NCBI RefSeq assembly: GCF_030813435.1
Contig: NZ_JAUSUG010000003.1
Coordinates: 248,001 to 312,000 of the forward strand
From: Evansella vedderi
GTDB lineage: Bacteria > Bacillota > Bacilli > Bacillales > Salisediminibacteriaceae
Direction: 5' to 3'
Length of the DNA: 64,000 nucleotides
In this document: positions 22,418 to 31,328 of the stretch, one piece after another
Layout: every line of letters starts with the position of its first letter
How positions within the stretch are numbered: the stretch's first letter is position 1
Program-made: the position numbers and the translations under genes
Notes under the pieces: generated by a model
What the model was told of the DNA's origin: nothing
The model's input: only the letters and a program-made list of their open reading frames with translations
Databases searched by the model: none

Positions 22418-22691
22418 GAACTTCTCCCCCAGTCATTTGTATCTATACCTAATGAATTTTAGCATAGCTAGGTAGTACAAACAATTTATTTGTGGAAAAG
22501 TTGGCTGTGTTATTATTTTAACCTAGTTGAAGGGCAGTCATTCCCGTTGAAAGTTTGGATTTGAAGTAGGGTGAGGTGGGGGTGGGCAAACCGACCTACT
22601 TGGGACTCCTTCATCCTCTTGCTTGCTCTTAATTTGTACCTGGGCTACCTTGTCACGGACAACCCTCTCCCGGACAAAGCTTCGCGTCCTC
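22418..22691. other. Gene-free gap where ylyA is expected, with a GC-rich segment
   Basis: No coding frame with start and ribosome binding site is supported. The first third is A/T-rich and should contain the lspA-rluD promoter. The stretch from about 22555 to 22690 is conspicuously richer in G and C than its surroundings. It contains the internal near-repeat GTCACGGACAACC and CTCCCGGACAAAG. I do not recognise it as a gene or RNA. Confidence 0.45.
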
Positions 22692-22725
22692 AAAAAAAAG
22701 ACTGCACTTACGAAGAAGTGCAGTC
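22692..22725 (-). terminator. Terminator of ileS
   Basis: On the minus strand GACTGCACTTC and its complement, with a short TTCG-type loop, are followed by eight T, about 20 bases after the ileS stop codon. Confidence 0.92.
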
Positions 22726-22745
22726 CCGCAACAATTTGATCCTTT

Positions 22746-25508
22746 TTATTCGTAGTGTTTCACCACTATATCTGTACAGCTGTCACACAACCCTGGATGG
22801 TTTTCATTTTTACCTAATGAAGGGGCAACTACCCAGCAACGCTCACATTTCTCCCCTTCTGCAAAATCAACGACAACTTTTAGGAATTCGTACTCTTTTA
22901 CATCAGTAGGAGCATCCGCTTTTCCACCTGCTACTACTGCTTTTGAAGTAATAAATAATTTATTTAAGCTTGCAATTCCCTCAAGTAGCTCACGATCTTC
23001 ACCATCTGCATAAATCTCAAGAGCAGCTTCTAGACTCTTCTTAATCCCCTTTTCCTTACGTGCTTCCTCTAGGGCCTTCAATACATCATCACGAAGGTCC
23101 ATAAAACGATCCCACTTAGCAACTAAAGATTCAGAATTAGGATACTCTACTGCATCTGGAATGTCCGTTAATTGAACACTTTCTTCCGTTAGACCAGGGA
23201 TTTCCTTCCATACTTCATCCGTAGTATGGGCAAGTACTGGTGCCATTAATTGCGTTAATGCCTTTAACGTTTCATACATAACCGTTTGAATACCACGTCT
23301 TTCTGGATGGTCAGCATATTGGATATAAAGGGTATCCTTAGCAATATCCATGTAGAAAGAACTTAACTCAATGGTACAGTAGTTATGCACCTTGTTATAT
23401 ACTGTTCCAAACTGATAATCATCATAAGCCTTTCGTACGTCCCCAATTAAATTGTTCAATTTAATCATCATAAACTGATCTAACTCAGACATGTTTTCAA
23501 AGGTAACAGCATCTTTACTTGGATCAAAGTCATGAAGGTTTCCAAGCATGAATCGGAAGGTGTTACGGATCTTACGATAAACCTCAGCTACTTGCTTTAG
23601 AATGTCGTCGGAAACGCGAACGTCCGCCTGATAATCAACAGATGCTACCCATAGACGAAGGATATCTGCACCTAACTGCTTCATAACCTTATCAGGAATC
23701 ACTACGTTACCGATGGATTTACTCATTTTGCGGCCTTCACCATCTAATGTGAAGCCGTGACTCAATACTGTTTTATAAGGTGCTTTCCCAGTAACAGCAA
23801 CTGCAGTAGATAAGGAAGAGTTAAACCAGCCTCGGTATTGGTCGGAACCTTCTAAATACATATCTGCTGGGCGTTGCAGGTCATCACGTTCTTCTAAGAC
23901 GGATTGATGAGAGGATCCTGAGTCAAACCAAACATCCATAATGTCTGTTTCCTTCGTAAATGTACCATTTGGACTATGCTCTGAAGTGAATCCTTCAGGT
24001 AGCAAATCCTTCGTATCCCATTCAAACCAAATATTTGATCCATGTTCACGGAATAAGTTGGATACATGGTCAATCGTTTCATCAGTGATAATTGGCTCAC
24101 CATTTTCGCCATAGAAAACTGGAATCGGAACCCCCCAAGCTCGTTGACGGGAAATACACCAGTCACCACGGTCTCTTACCATATTGTATAATCTTGTTTC
24201 TCCCCAATGTGGTACCCAGTTAACTTCTTTAATTTCACGTAAAAGATCTTCTCGGAAATCCTTAATAGAAGCAAACCATTGTGGTGTTGCACGATAAATA
24301 ACAGGTTTTTTCGTTCTCCAATCGTGTGCGTAAGAGTGAGTGATAAAGGACAATCCAAGTAGAGCCCCTGCTTCCTTAAGCTTTTCCGTTATTGGCTTAT
24401 TTGCTTCATCATAGAATAACCCTTCAAACATTGGGGCTTCTTCTGTCATTACCCCTTTATCATCTACGGGACATAGAACATCTAAACCGTATTTTTGACC
24501 TACAATATAGTCGTCTTCCCCGTGCCCTGGTGCCGTATGAACACACCCTGTACCAGCATCTAACGTTACGTGTTCTCCTACCATAACTAAAGATTCACGA
24601 TCATAGAACGGATGCTTTGCTCGAGTATTCTCTAGATCTGTACCCTTTACTGTTTTTGTGATTTCGTAGTCGGACCAACCTAATTCATTTTCTAGGTGCT
24701 CTAATAATCCTTTAGCAACAATATACTTAGTACCCTCTAATTGAACGACAACATAGTCAAGTTCAGGGTGAAGAGTGATCCCTAAATTTGCAGGAATAGT
24801 CCATGGTGTTGTTGTCCAAATAACATATTTTTCGTCGCCATTAAGGACTCCCTTTCCATCAACCACATCAAAGGTTACATAAATTGACGGAGAACGCTTG
24901 TCATGATATTCAATTTCCGCTTCTGCTAAGGCAGATTCAGAGGATGGGGACCAGTATACTGGTTTTTTACCCTTATAAATATATCCTTTCTTTGCCATTT
25001 CACCGAATACTTTAATTTGCTGCGCTTCGTATCCATGACTTAAGGTTACATAAGGATTTTCCCAATCCCCACGTACCCCTAGGCGTTTAAATTGCTGTCG
25101 CTGGCTGTCAATTTGACCAAGTGCATATTCCTCACATTTTTTACGGAATTCCGCAACCGTCAATTTTTTACGGTCAACTTTCCCTTTTTTCGTTAAGGCT
25201 GTTTCAATCGGTAATCCATGGGTATCCCAACCAGGTACATACGGAGCATGGAAACCTGTCATAGACTTATAGCGGACAATAAAGTCCTTTAAAATTTTGT
25301 TTAATGCGTGACCCATATGGATGTCTCCATTAGCATATGGAGGCCCATCATGTAAAATGAATAATGGTCTTCCTGCAGTTCGTTCTTGAACCTTGGCATA
25401 TATATTTTGATTGTCCCATTCTTCTTGCATAGCAGGTTCGCGATTTGGGAGATTTCCGCGCATAGGGAAATCCGTTTTTGGCATAAGTAGTGTATCTTTA
25501 TAATCCAC
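22746..25508 (-). CDS. ileS: Isoleucyl-tRNA synthetase
   Basis: This 920-residue class Ia synthetase charges tRNA-Ile. The HIGH-type motif is [15 protein letters not shown] near residue 57, and KMSKS is in [12 protein letters not shown] near 595. The editing (CP1) domain contains the [11 protein letters not shown] segment. The C-terminal zinc motif CERCW...CDSC is intact. The bacterial-type C-terminus ends KHYE. It is preceded by an Ile-specific T-box leader and followed by a strong terminator, so it is a single-gene unit. Confidence 0.98.
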   Translation of the reverse strand: MDYKDTLLMPKTDFPMRGNLPNREPAMQEEWDNQNIYAKVQERTAGRPLFILHDGPPYANGDIHMGHALNKILKDFIVRYKSMTGFHAPYVPGWDTHGLPIETALTKKGKVDRKKLTVAEFRKKCEEYALGQIDSQRQQFKRLGVRGDWENPYVTLSHGYEAQQIKVFGEMAKKGYIYKGKKPVYWSPSSESALAEAEIEYHDKRSPSIYVTFDVVDGKGVLNGDEKYVIWTTTPWTIPANLGITLHPELDYVVVQLEGTKYIVAKGLLEHLENELGWSDYEITKTVKGTDLENTRAKHPFYDRESLVMVGEHVTLDAGTGCVHTAPGHGEDDYIVGQKYGLDVLCPVDDKGVMTEEAPMFEGLFYDEANKPITEKLKEAGALLGLSFITHSYAHDWRTKKPVIYRATPQWFASIKDFREDLLREIKEVNWVPHWGETRLYNMVRDRGDWCISRQRAWGVPIPVFYGENGEPIITDETIDHVSNLFREHGSNIWFEWDTKDLLPEGFTSEHSPNGTFTKETDIMDVWFDSGSSHQSVLEERDDLQRPADMYLEGSDQYRGWFNSSLSTAVAVTGKAPYKTVLSHGFTLDGEGRKMSKSIGNVVIPDKVMKQLGADILRLWVASVDYQADVRVSDDILKQVAEVYRKIRNTFRFMLGNLHDFDPSKDAVTFENMSELDQFMMIKLNNLIGDVRKAYDDYQFGTVYNKVHNYCTIELSSFYMDIAKDTLYIQYADHPERRGIQTVMYETLKALTQLMAPVLAHTTDEVWKEIPGLTEESVQLTDIPDAVEYPNSESLVAKWDRFMDLRDDVLKALEEARKEKGIKKSLEAALEIYADGEDRELLEGIASLNKLFITSKAVVAGGKADAPTDVKEYEFLKVVVDFAEGEKCERCWVVAPSLGKNENHPGLCDSCTDIVVKHYE

Positions 25509-25606
25509 GTGCCCTACCTCCTTAATTTAGTTATTTTTAAACAGTTCAAAAAACATGTTATATTGAAAAACAATTGCAGCTGCCCTCCATGTAAAGTGAG
25601 GAAAAT

Positions 25607-25870
25607 AAAAAAACCTCCTCATCCACAAAGGGACGAGAAGGATTACCCGCGGTACCACCCTAATAAACGAGGCTCTTTCTGAAAATAGAACCTAATTCAC
25701 TTTAATTTCGTAACGGGAAATTTCCGGCATAGCTTATTAAGACAGAAGTCTGTTCAGTATGCAACTCGAGGGTGATCTTCCATTTGTATTTTAGACCAGG
25801 CTCACACCATCCCTGATTCGCTTTGCTAAAGAAACAAATGTACTGTCCCTGTCATCGTTTTTACTAACAT
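25607..25870 (-). promoter_or_regulatory. T-box riboswitch, isoleucine specifier (ATC)
   Basis: The conserved T-box AGGGTGGTACCGCGG occurs at 25647-25661 on the minus strand. It is followed by the terminator stem CTTCTCGTCCC/GGATGAGGAGG and a T-run (25607-25643). The stem I region upstream contains GGAAGATCACCCTCGAG, giving the specifier codon ATC for isoleucine. Uncharged tRNA-Ile would favour readthrough into ileS. Confidence 0.93.
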
Positions 25871-25971
25871 TTTGGTCAAGCTTTTAAATTTTCAATCATC
25901 CTACTTGAACTATCTTCATAAAATCTTATTAAAGTATATGATAATTCCAAATCAAGCGTCAAGCAAGCTTT

Positions 25972-26475
25972 TTATATTTTTGAAGAATCCGTAAGCTCTA
26001 AATCTTCTTCTGCGTGCTTCCCTAAGTCATCCCATTCATCTGTTTCAAGCATTTCTAACTGAGCTTGTAACAACATTCTGAAACGAGTTCGATAAACAGA
26101 CGCCTGTTTCTTTAATTCTTCAATTTCCAATGCTATTTTTCTTGATTTTGATAAAGCTTCGTTAATAATGCGGTCTGCATTTTTTTCCGACTCCTTAATA
26201 ATCAGCTTTGCTTCCTTCTCCGCATTGCGCTTTACATCCTCTGCTGTTTCTTGAGCAATCAAAATTGATTTATTTAAAGTTGTCTCTATATTTGAGAAAT
26301 GGCCGAGCTTTTCCTCAAGCTCATTTACACGATCAAACAATTCTTTTTTCTCTCGAATCACTAATTCATAATCTTTAATAACCTGATCCAAAAACTCGTT
26401 AACTTCATCCTCATCATAACCTCTAAAACCACGTGTAAACTCTTTATTGTGAATATCTAAGGGGGTCAATGGCAT
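25972..26475 (-). CDS. divIVA: DivIVA, curvature-sensing cell-division/sporulation scaffold
   Basis: This 167-residue cytoplasmic coiled-coil protein binds negatively curved membrane at poles and septa. The conserved N-terminal lipid-binding domain MPLTPLDIHNKEFTRGFRGY, followed by DEDEVNEFLDQV, is clear. Heptad-rich coiled coils cover about 30-140, and an acidic tail follows. It is the last gene of the ylm group and lies upstream of the ileS T-box as in B. subtilis. Confidence 0.96.
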   Translation of the reverse strand: MPLTPLDIHNKEFTRGFRGYDEDEVNEFLDQVIKDYELVIREKKELFDRVNELEEKLGHFSNIETTLNKSILIAQETAEDVKRNAEKEAKLIIKESEKNADRIINEALSKSRKIALEIEELKKQASVYRTRFRMLLQAQLEMLETDEWDDLGKHAEEDLELTDSSKI

Positions 26476-26586
26476 CCCGAAGCCACCTCCAAAATCGTAT
26501 TTTAAGGAAATAAATCCTCCTGCTATTTAATCTTATTATGTATTAATTTCGACACACACATCTTTTATTCCTGCTGCTACGACAAA

Positions 26587-27360
26587 TCATTTTGGAATTC
26601 CAAATGTTAATCTGATCTTCCCCTTTTTTGTTTGCCCATCGTTTGCCATTAATACAGAACGACCTTTTCCACGAACAGAAATAACATCCTTTACTTCGAG
26701 GGAAAAACTTGGGTCATCCACTACTTTCCAGTTCACTTTTACATAACCGCCTTCAATTAAAGGCTTAGCCTTCGATCTTGACAGCTTGTACACTTCGGAA
26801 ATAACAGTATCCAGCCGGAGTGAGGATACCGTTACACCTAAATAAGAATAATCCTGTTCCACCGAGATTACATCGCTAGTGGGAATCCCTTTCAAGGAAA
26901 CTTTTGCTTTTCCTACAGAGGTAAGGTTCCACGTAATAAAATCAGAAACTTCTGAGCTGAGAACCACTTGGAACCGCTCACCATCTGTTAAGATATCACC
27001 GAACTTCTCCCTCTTCAAACCGACATTCATAAGTGCACCTAATATTTGCCTGTGTTCAATCTGGACAAACTTTGAAGGATATTCAAGGTCAAATACAGTT
27101 ACCTCAAAATCATCTTCTGAAGGGTCTAAATAGGGTGGGTATAAAAGACAACGCTGTCTTTCAGCATGTTCATGTCCACCCCAAAATGCATATTTTACAT
27201 CTTCATTTTGACCAATTATAGAACGAACAATTTCTTGCTGTCGGGGATCAAGGAAATCAGTAAGCTTCCATCGATATTCCTCTATAACTATCCCTTTCCA
27301 TTCCATAACTTGATCAACGAAAGAGTGCTCTTCCTTTCGATAATGCTCATAAACACTCAT
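26587..27360 (-). CDS. ylmH: YlmH, S4-domain RNA-binding protein
   Basis: This 257-residue protein has an N-terminal YlmH-type domain (YEHYRKEEHSFVDQVMEW, KLTDFLDPRQQEIV, FWGGHEHAERQR) and a C-terminal S4 domain (LDTVISEVYKLSRSKAKPLI) expected to bind RNA. In B. subtilis the family is linked to ribosome quality control, alongside RqcH and RqcP. I start it at 27360 because MSVYEHYRK matches family N-termini; a TTG seven codons upstream is less likely. rqcH is in the same window. Confidence 0.92.
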   Translation of the reverse strand: MSVYEHYRKEEHSFVDQVMEWKGIVIEEYRWKLTDFLDPRQQEIVRSIIGQNEDVKYAFWGGHEHAERQRCLLYPPYLDPSEDDFEVTVFDLEYPSKFVQIEHRQILGALMNVGLKREKFGDILTDGERFQVVLSSEVSDFITWNLTSVGKAKVSLKGIPTSDVISVEQDYSYLGVTVSSLRLDTVISEVYKLSRSKAKPLIEGGYVKVNWKVVDDPSFSLEVKDVISVRGKGRSVLMANDGQTKKGKIRLTFGIPK

Positions 27361-27388
27361 AATAAATATATTCCACTCCAAAATTAAA

Positions 27389-27655
27389 TTAGTTTAAGAT
27401 AAGATTAAATAAAAAGGTTACGCCCGAGCTTGCCATACGTAAAGCAAGAATGGCAACGATCGGAGATATATCAATCATTCCTAATGGAGGAATAATTTGT
27501 CTAAATGGTTGTAAATAAGGTTCCACTAGTTTTCCAATAATTTGACCAAAGGAGCTTTCCCTTGCATTAGGAAACCATGACATAAAGATGTAAATTATTA
27601 CCACTATCATATAAATGGATAGTAATTGTTGAATTAGATCGTGAAGTAATACCAT
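27389..27655 (-). CDS. ylmG: YlmG, YggT-family membrane protein
   Basis: This 88-residue protein has two hydrophobic segments, about residues 10-28 and 64-86. The YggT family motif FMSWFPNARES is followed by VEPYLQPFRQIIPPLGMIDI and SPIVAIL. The family is associated with division genes in Gram-positive bacteria; the exact function is not settled. It sits between sepF and ylmH in the conserved order. Confidence 0.93.
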   Translation of the reverse strand: MVLLHDLIQQLLSIYMIVVIIYIFMSWFPNARESSFGQIIGKLVEPYLQPFRQIIPPLGMIDISPIVAILALRMASSGVTFLFNLILN

Positions 27656-27681
27656 AAAATATTCACCTTCCTCTATTAAAA

Positions 27682-28089
27682 CTATTCTTGTAGCATTTCT
27701 GAAATAGATCCTGTAACATCCACATTATCTGGAGTTGTTAAAAAGATATTAGAACCAAGCTTTTGAATGTCCCCACCAATAGCATATACTGTTCCACTGA
27801 TGAAATCCACTACCCGTTTCGCCTGCTCATTAGGTAACCGTTGTAAGTTAATAACAACACATTTCCTGTTTTTTAAATGATCTGCAATGTCCTGTACTTC
27901 ATCATAGCTATGAGGCTCTACGAGAATAACCTTTGCCTGATGCTGAATTGTCTTTAGACTCACTACATTATTATTTTCCCGCTCAGAACGATGACTCACA
28001 GTCGGTTCTGCCTCGTATTCAGGCTCTCCTTTAACATCATAGTCATCCTCTAATTCAAAAAAACGTTTGAATTTTTGTTTCATAGTCAT
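27682..28089 (-). CDS. sepF: SepF, FtsZ membrane anchor and bundling protein
   Basis: This 135-residue protein has the N-terminal amphipathic helix [15 protein letters not shown], an acidic linker, and the SepF core with [20 protein letters not shown] near residue 60 and [20 protein letters not shown] near 100. It tethers FtsZ to the membrane and aligns filaments in early division. The start at 28089 is chosen because GAGGTGA lies five bases before it; the GTG three codons upstream overlaps this site. Confidence 0.95.
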   Translation of the reverse strand: MTMKQKFKRFFELEDDYDVKGEPEYEAEPTVSHRSERENNNVVSLKTIQHQAKVILVEPHSYDEVQDIADHLKNRKCVVINLQRLPNEQAKRVVDFISGTVYAIGGDIQKLGSNIFLTTPDNVDVTGSISEMLQE

Positions 28090-28155
28090 TTCAATCACCT
28101 CATTTTTTATAAAATGCTGTTCTAAAAAATTGTTGTTTTTATGTTAATATAGTAT

Positions 28156-28199
28156 AGCTTGGATACGCTACAGGCGGACGCTTTCCGCTACTCCAAGCT
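28156..28199 (+). repeat. Dispersed GC-rich repeat core, copy R5 (internally deleted)
   Basis: AGCTTGGA (28156-28163) and its exact complement TCCAAGCT (28192-28199) bracket TACGCTACAGGCGGACGCTT and TCCGCTAC. The segment ACAGGCGGACGCTTTCCGC matches copy R4 exactly. The rest of the core is missing. Confidence 0.7.
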
Positions 28200-28293
28200 G
28201 TTTAAGGAAGAAACAAAGTTTGTGAAAATTGCATTTCAAAACAGTACTCCAGTACCACTTTGTTTGCTCGTTGCATGAAGACAACTGTCTGCT

Positions 28294-28974
28294 TTATTTC
28301 TCCTTGCCAACTAAGGAGGAGCCTATTCGTACAAAGGTAGCCCCTTCTTCAATAGCAACAACAAAATCATTGGACATACCCATGGAAAGCTCTTTACAAG
28401 GTGCATGGGATAACTGTAAAGATTCCACTTCTTCCTTCAGTTCCCTCAACCTTCTAAAGTATGGTCGAACTTCTTCTGCTTCAATAAATGGTGCCATTGT
28501 CATTAGCCCGACAACCTCTATGGCTGGATAGTTGGCCATGTCTTTAATAAAGGGGATTACTTCCTCTGGTTCCACACCAGATTTAGATTCTTCCCCGGAT
28601 ACATTTACTTGTACAAAGCATTTCATTTTCTTATTCACAGGGGCCCGTTTGTTGATTTCCTTCGCAAGGGATTTTCTATCTAAAGAATGAATGTAATCAA
28701 ACTTATCGATCATATCCTTTACTTTACGAGACTGTAGGTTTCCAATAAAATGCCATACTGCTTTGTCCCCTATGGCTTTCCATTTATTTAAGCCTTCTTC
28801 TAGACGATTTTCTCCAATATGTACGATCCCCGCATTTAATGCTTCCGACGCTCTGTCAATGGAGACATATTTTGTCACAGCAACAATATTTATATCCTTT
28901 GATTCTCTGTTTGCCCTTGCACAAGCATCTTCAATCAAACCCTGTATTTCTTGTAAACGATCCTTTACCGACAC
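28294..28974 (-). CDS. ylmE: YlmE, PLP-binding protein of the YggS/PLPBP family
   Basis: This 226-residue fold-type III PLP protein is thought to handle vitamin B6 homeostasis. The PLP-lysine lies in INIVAVTKYVS (lysine near 36), and GENRLEEGLNKW, WHFIGNLQSRK, SMGMSNDFVVAIEEG and VRIGSSLVG are all typical. I start it at a GTG (28974), because AAGGAG lies eight bases before it; the open frame extends six codons further. It is separated from ylmC by a terminator and a repeat, and the ylmD gene usually preceding it is missing. Confidence 0.92.
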   Translation of the reverse strand: MSVKDRLQEIQGLIEDACARANRESKDINIVAVTKYVSIDRASEALNAGIVHIGENRLEEGLNKWKAIGDKAVWHFIGNLQSRKVKDMIDKFDYIHSLDRKSLAKEINKRAPVNKKMKCFVQVNVSGEESKSGVEPEEVIPFIKDMANYPAIEVVGLMTMAPFIEAEEVRPYFRRLRELKEEVESLQLSHAPCKELSMGMSNDFVVAIEEGATFVRIGSSLVGKEK

Positions 28975-29120
28975 AAAAGCTGCTCCTTCCACAATTTACA
29001 TCATTTTTTTCCATATTATTATCATAATGAATCTTTCTTTAACTAGCAACGATTATCTTAAAGATGCTATTTAAAAAGGATACCTTTTTGTGTGAAAACT
29101 ATGTTTTATTACATTGTTTA

Positions 29121-29228
29121 TTTTCAAACGAAGTTGATTGAAGCGTAAATCAACTTCAATATTAAGAAACAGCCAAATTAGTTTTCATATATCGTTGTGT
29201 CTATAAAGACATGGCAGTTTTGAACAGC
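29121..29228. repeat. Composite repeat, copy C1 (core absent)
   Basis: On the minus strand this runs from CTGTTCAAAACTGCC through CACAACGATATATGAAAACTAA and TTTGGCTGTT to CAACTTCGTTTGAAAA. It aligns along its length with the copy at 52697-52828. At its centre (29133-29154) it has GTTGATT and AATCAAC separated by only eight bases, whereas copy C2 carries part of the GC-rich core there. It occupies the place where ylmD lies in B. subtilis. Confidence 0.7.
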
Positions 29229-29257
29229 ATCGAAGCTTGTCTTGTTTTTAAAAGTGT

Positions 29258-29284
29258 AAAAAACCCCAGCCAAAGGTTGAGGTT
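29258..29284 (-). terminator. Terminator of ylmC
   Basis: On the minus strand AACCTCAACC pairs with GGCTGGGGTT (one mismatch, one G-T pair), followed by a T-run, directly at the ylmC stop codon. It separates ylmC from ylmE. Confidence 0.8.
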
Positions 29285-29559
29285 TAATTGTCATCGTCGT
29301 CATCTGATGAGCTCTTTTGCCCGGGACCATGATGCCTAACAAGAACAACATCAGATCCTATTTTCACTATATTTTTCCAGGGGATAATCAGTTCTTCCTC
29401 TCGATTAAATAAGTTCATCATTCTTCCCCCACCACCAATGATGATGGCATCCACTTTTCCCGTCTCTAAGTTTATATCTAAATCTGAAATATGACCTAAT
29501 AAGCGCCCATCTGCTAAATTTACAATATCCTTAGCTTGAATGTCCGATATTTTTAGCAT
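29284..29559 (-). CDS. ylmC: YlmC/YmxH family PRC-barrel protein
   Basis: This 91-residue protein has a single PRC-barrel domain: MLKISDIQAKDIVNLADGR, LLGHISDLDINLETGKVDAI and ELIIPWKNIVKIGSDVVLV. The family is conserved next to sigG in spore formers; its function is not established. The tail ends in a serine run and five consecutive aspartates, an acidic extension beyond the barrel. The start at 29559 follows GGGGAGGGG; the 14-codon upstream extension lacks support. It is bounded by terminators on both sides, so it is probably a single-gene unit. Confidence 0.88.
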   Translation of the reverse strand: MLKISDIQAKDIVNLADGRLLGHISDLDINLETGKVDAIIIGGGGRMMNLFNREEELIIPWKNIVKIGSDVVLVRHHGPGQKSSSDDDDDN

Positions 29560-29635
29560 TCTTCGTCCCCTCCCCTTTTGTTCCTTACATTGTATGCACA
29601 ACTTGTTTAATTATTTCCATGAAGTTAAAACAAAG

Positions 29636-29658
29636 AAAAAACCTGCTTATTAGCAGGT
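29636..29658 (-). terminator. Terminator of sigG
   Basis: ACCTGC and GCAGGT form a stem, followed on the minus strand by six T, immediately after the sigG stop codon. Confidence 0.88.
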
Positions 29659-30444
29659 CTACTCCTTAGCATGTTTATTCATTTGTTGAATTGCTGCTTT
29701 TTCCAATCGGGAAACCTGTGCTTGAGATATTCCTATTTCATCGGCAACTTCCATTTGGGTTTTTCCTTGGAAAAAGCGCATATTAAGTATCATTTTTTCA
29801 CGTTCATTTAAACGTATCATTGCTTCCTTCAATGCAATTTCTTCAATCCACTGTATATCCTTGTGTTTATCATCACTAATCTGATCCATTACATAGATTG
29901 GGTCACCGCCATCATTGTAGATTGGCTCAAAAAGGCTTACAGGGTCTTGAATTGCATCTAAAGCAAATACAATATCCTCTTTCGGTACGTCCAGCACCTT
30001 AGCAATTTCTTGAACTGTTGGCTCCCGTTCACGACTTTTCTCACTCATTAAATTATCCCTTACTTGAAGTGCTTTATAAGCAATATCACGTAATGATCTG
30101 GAGACACGTATAGGATTATTATCCCTCAAATACCTTCTGATTTCCCCTATAATCATGGGAACCGCATAAGTAGAAAACTTTACGTTCTGACTTAAATCGA
30201 AATTATCAATGGATTTCATTAGCCCAATACAGCCTACTTGGAACAAATCATCCACATACTCACCACGGTTATTAAACCTCTGAATCACGCTTAATACAAG
30301 ACGTAAATTTCCATTTACAAGTTTCTCCCTTGCGGATTCATCCCCATTCTGCATTTCTTCAAAGAGGATTCTCATTTCCTTGTTTTTAAGCACTGGTAGC
30401 TTTGATGTGTCTACTCCACAAATTTCTACTTTATTACGAGTCAA
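29659..30444 (-). CDS. sigG: Sporulation sigma factor SigG
   Basis: This 261-residue RNA polymerase sigma factor directs late forespore transcription. The SigG-specific N-terminus TRNKVEICGVDTSKLPVLKN is present, with region 2 (NRGEYVDDLFQVGCIGLMKS), region 3, and region 4 with its helix-turn-helix (EVADEIGISQAQVSRLEKAA). Translation is assigned to a TTG at 30444, seven bases after GGGAGG; the frame extends five codons upstream of it. It has its own candidate forespore promoter and its own terminator. Confidence 0.97.
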   Translation of the reverse strand: MTRNKVEICGVDTSKLPVLKNKEMRILFEEMQNGDESAREKLVNGNLRLVLSVIQRFNNRGEYVDDLFQVGCIGLMKSIDNFDLSQNVKFSTYAVPMIIGEIRRYLRDNNPIRVSRSLRDIAYKALQVRDNLMSEKSREREPTVQEIAKVLDVPKEDIVFALDAIQDPVSLFEPIYNDGGDPIYVMDQISDDKHKDIQWIEEIALKEAMIRLNEREKMILNMRFFQGKTQMEVADEIGISQAQVSRLEKAAIQQMNKHAKE

Positions 30445-30480
30445 TGTCTTCCCTCCCAACAGGAGCTGTTGTACAAGAAA

Positions 30481-30509
30481 CAGTATCTCCCAGGGAGGGA
30501 AATTTATGC
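30481..30509 (-). promoter_or_regulatory. Candidate SigF/SigG-type promoter of sigG
   Basis: On the minus strand GCATA (30505-30509) is followed after 14 bases by GGAGATACTG (30481-30490), which fits the forespore sigma-F -10 pattern GGnnAnAnTR. The spacing is about a base shorter than usual. The position, about 40 bases before the sigG start, is right. Assigned by pattern only. Confidence 0.5.
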
Positions 30510-30522
30510 AGGGCTTCCATCC

Positions 30523-30552
30523 AAAAAAAGGCTTGAATCACCTCCAAGCCTT
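30523..30552 (-). terminator. Terminator of spoIIGA-sigE
   Basis: On the minus strand AAGGCTTG and CAAGCCTT enclose a nine-base loop and are followed by a T-run, about 25 bases past the sigE stop. The loop GAGGTGATT happens to match the Shine-Dalgarno consensus. Confidence 0.88.
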
Positions 30553-30574
30553 GTCATTACTTGCTAAAAAAAAT

Positions 30575-31294
30575 TTATAACATTTTATTAAATTCTTTTC
30601 TAAGTCTTTTTATAATTCTTTTTTCTAAACGTGAGATATAAGACTGTGAAATACCTAACATGTCAGCTACATCCTTTTGGGTTTTTTCTTCTCCTCCAGC
30701 TAAACCAAAACGGAGCTCCATTATCTGCTTCTCACGATCGTTTAAGGCCTCGAGGGCTTTTACAAGCAATTTTCGATCGACTTTGTCCTCTATTCCCTTT
30801 GTTATTATATCCTCTTCTGTACCCAGCACGTCAGATAATAATAACTCATTCCCATCCCAATCAATATTTAGCGGTTCATCAAAGGAAACCTCGGAACGAA
30901 TTTTATTATTTCGACGTAAATACATTAAAATTTCATTTTCGATACACCGGGAAGCGTATGTTGCAAGTTTAATTTTCTTCTCAGGGTCAAATGTATTTAC
31001 TGCTTTAATTAACCCAATTGTTCCGATACTAATCAAATCTTCGATGTTTATTCCTGTATTTTCAAATTTTCTAGCTATATATACAACTAATCGAAGGTTT
31101 CGTTCTATCAGTACTGAGCGGACAGATTCATCGCCAGAAGGTAGTTTTTCTAATAGATAAGCTTCTTCTTCTTTCGTTAATGGAGGCGGCAATGCCTCAC
31201 TTCCACCTATATAGAATACTTCATCTGCCTTAATCCCAATCTTTTTTAATAGCTTTAACCATAATAGTTTAATTTTCATTTTAAACCTAGTCAT
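30575..31294 (-). CDS. sigE: Pro-sigma-E, mother-cell sporulation sigma factor
   Basis: This 239-residue sigma factor is made as an inactive precursor. The N-terminal pro-sequence is basic and amphipathic ([20 protein letters not shown]), followed by [15 protein letters not shown]. That matches the SpoIIGA cleavage region of B. subtilis, where the cut lies just before the YYIGG tyrosine pair. Regions 2 ([20 protein letters not shown]) and 4 ([20 protein letters not shown]) are normal. It lies 34 bases downstream of its processing protease gene spoIIGA, as in B. subtilis. Confidence 0.97.
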   Translation of the reverse strand: MTRFKMKIKLLWLKLLKKIGIKADEVFYIGGSEALPPPLTKEEEAYLLEKLPSGDESVRSVLIERNLRLVVYIARKFENTGINIEDLISIGTIGLIKAVNTFDPEKKIKLATYASRCIENEILMYLRRNNKIRSEVSFDEPLNIDWDGNELLLSDVLGTEEDIITKGIEDKVDRKLLVKALEALNDREKQIMELRFGLAGGEEKTQKDVADMLGISQSYISRLEKRIIKRLRKEFNKML

Positions 31295-31328
31295 GTTAGT
31301 CGGCCCCCTTTTGAGTTTTGTTCGCTAA

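Noticed and set aside
22571-22909. 112-codon plus-strand open frame
   Set aside because: It crosses the ileS terminator and the antisense of the ileS 3' end; no start signal.
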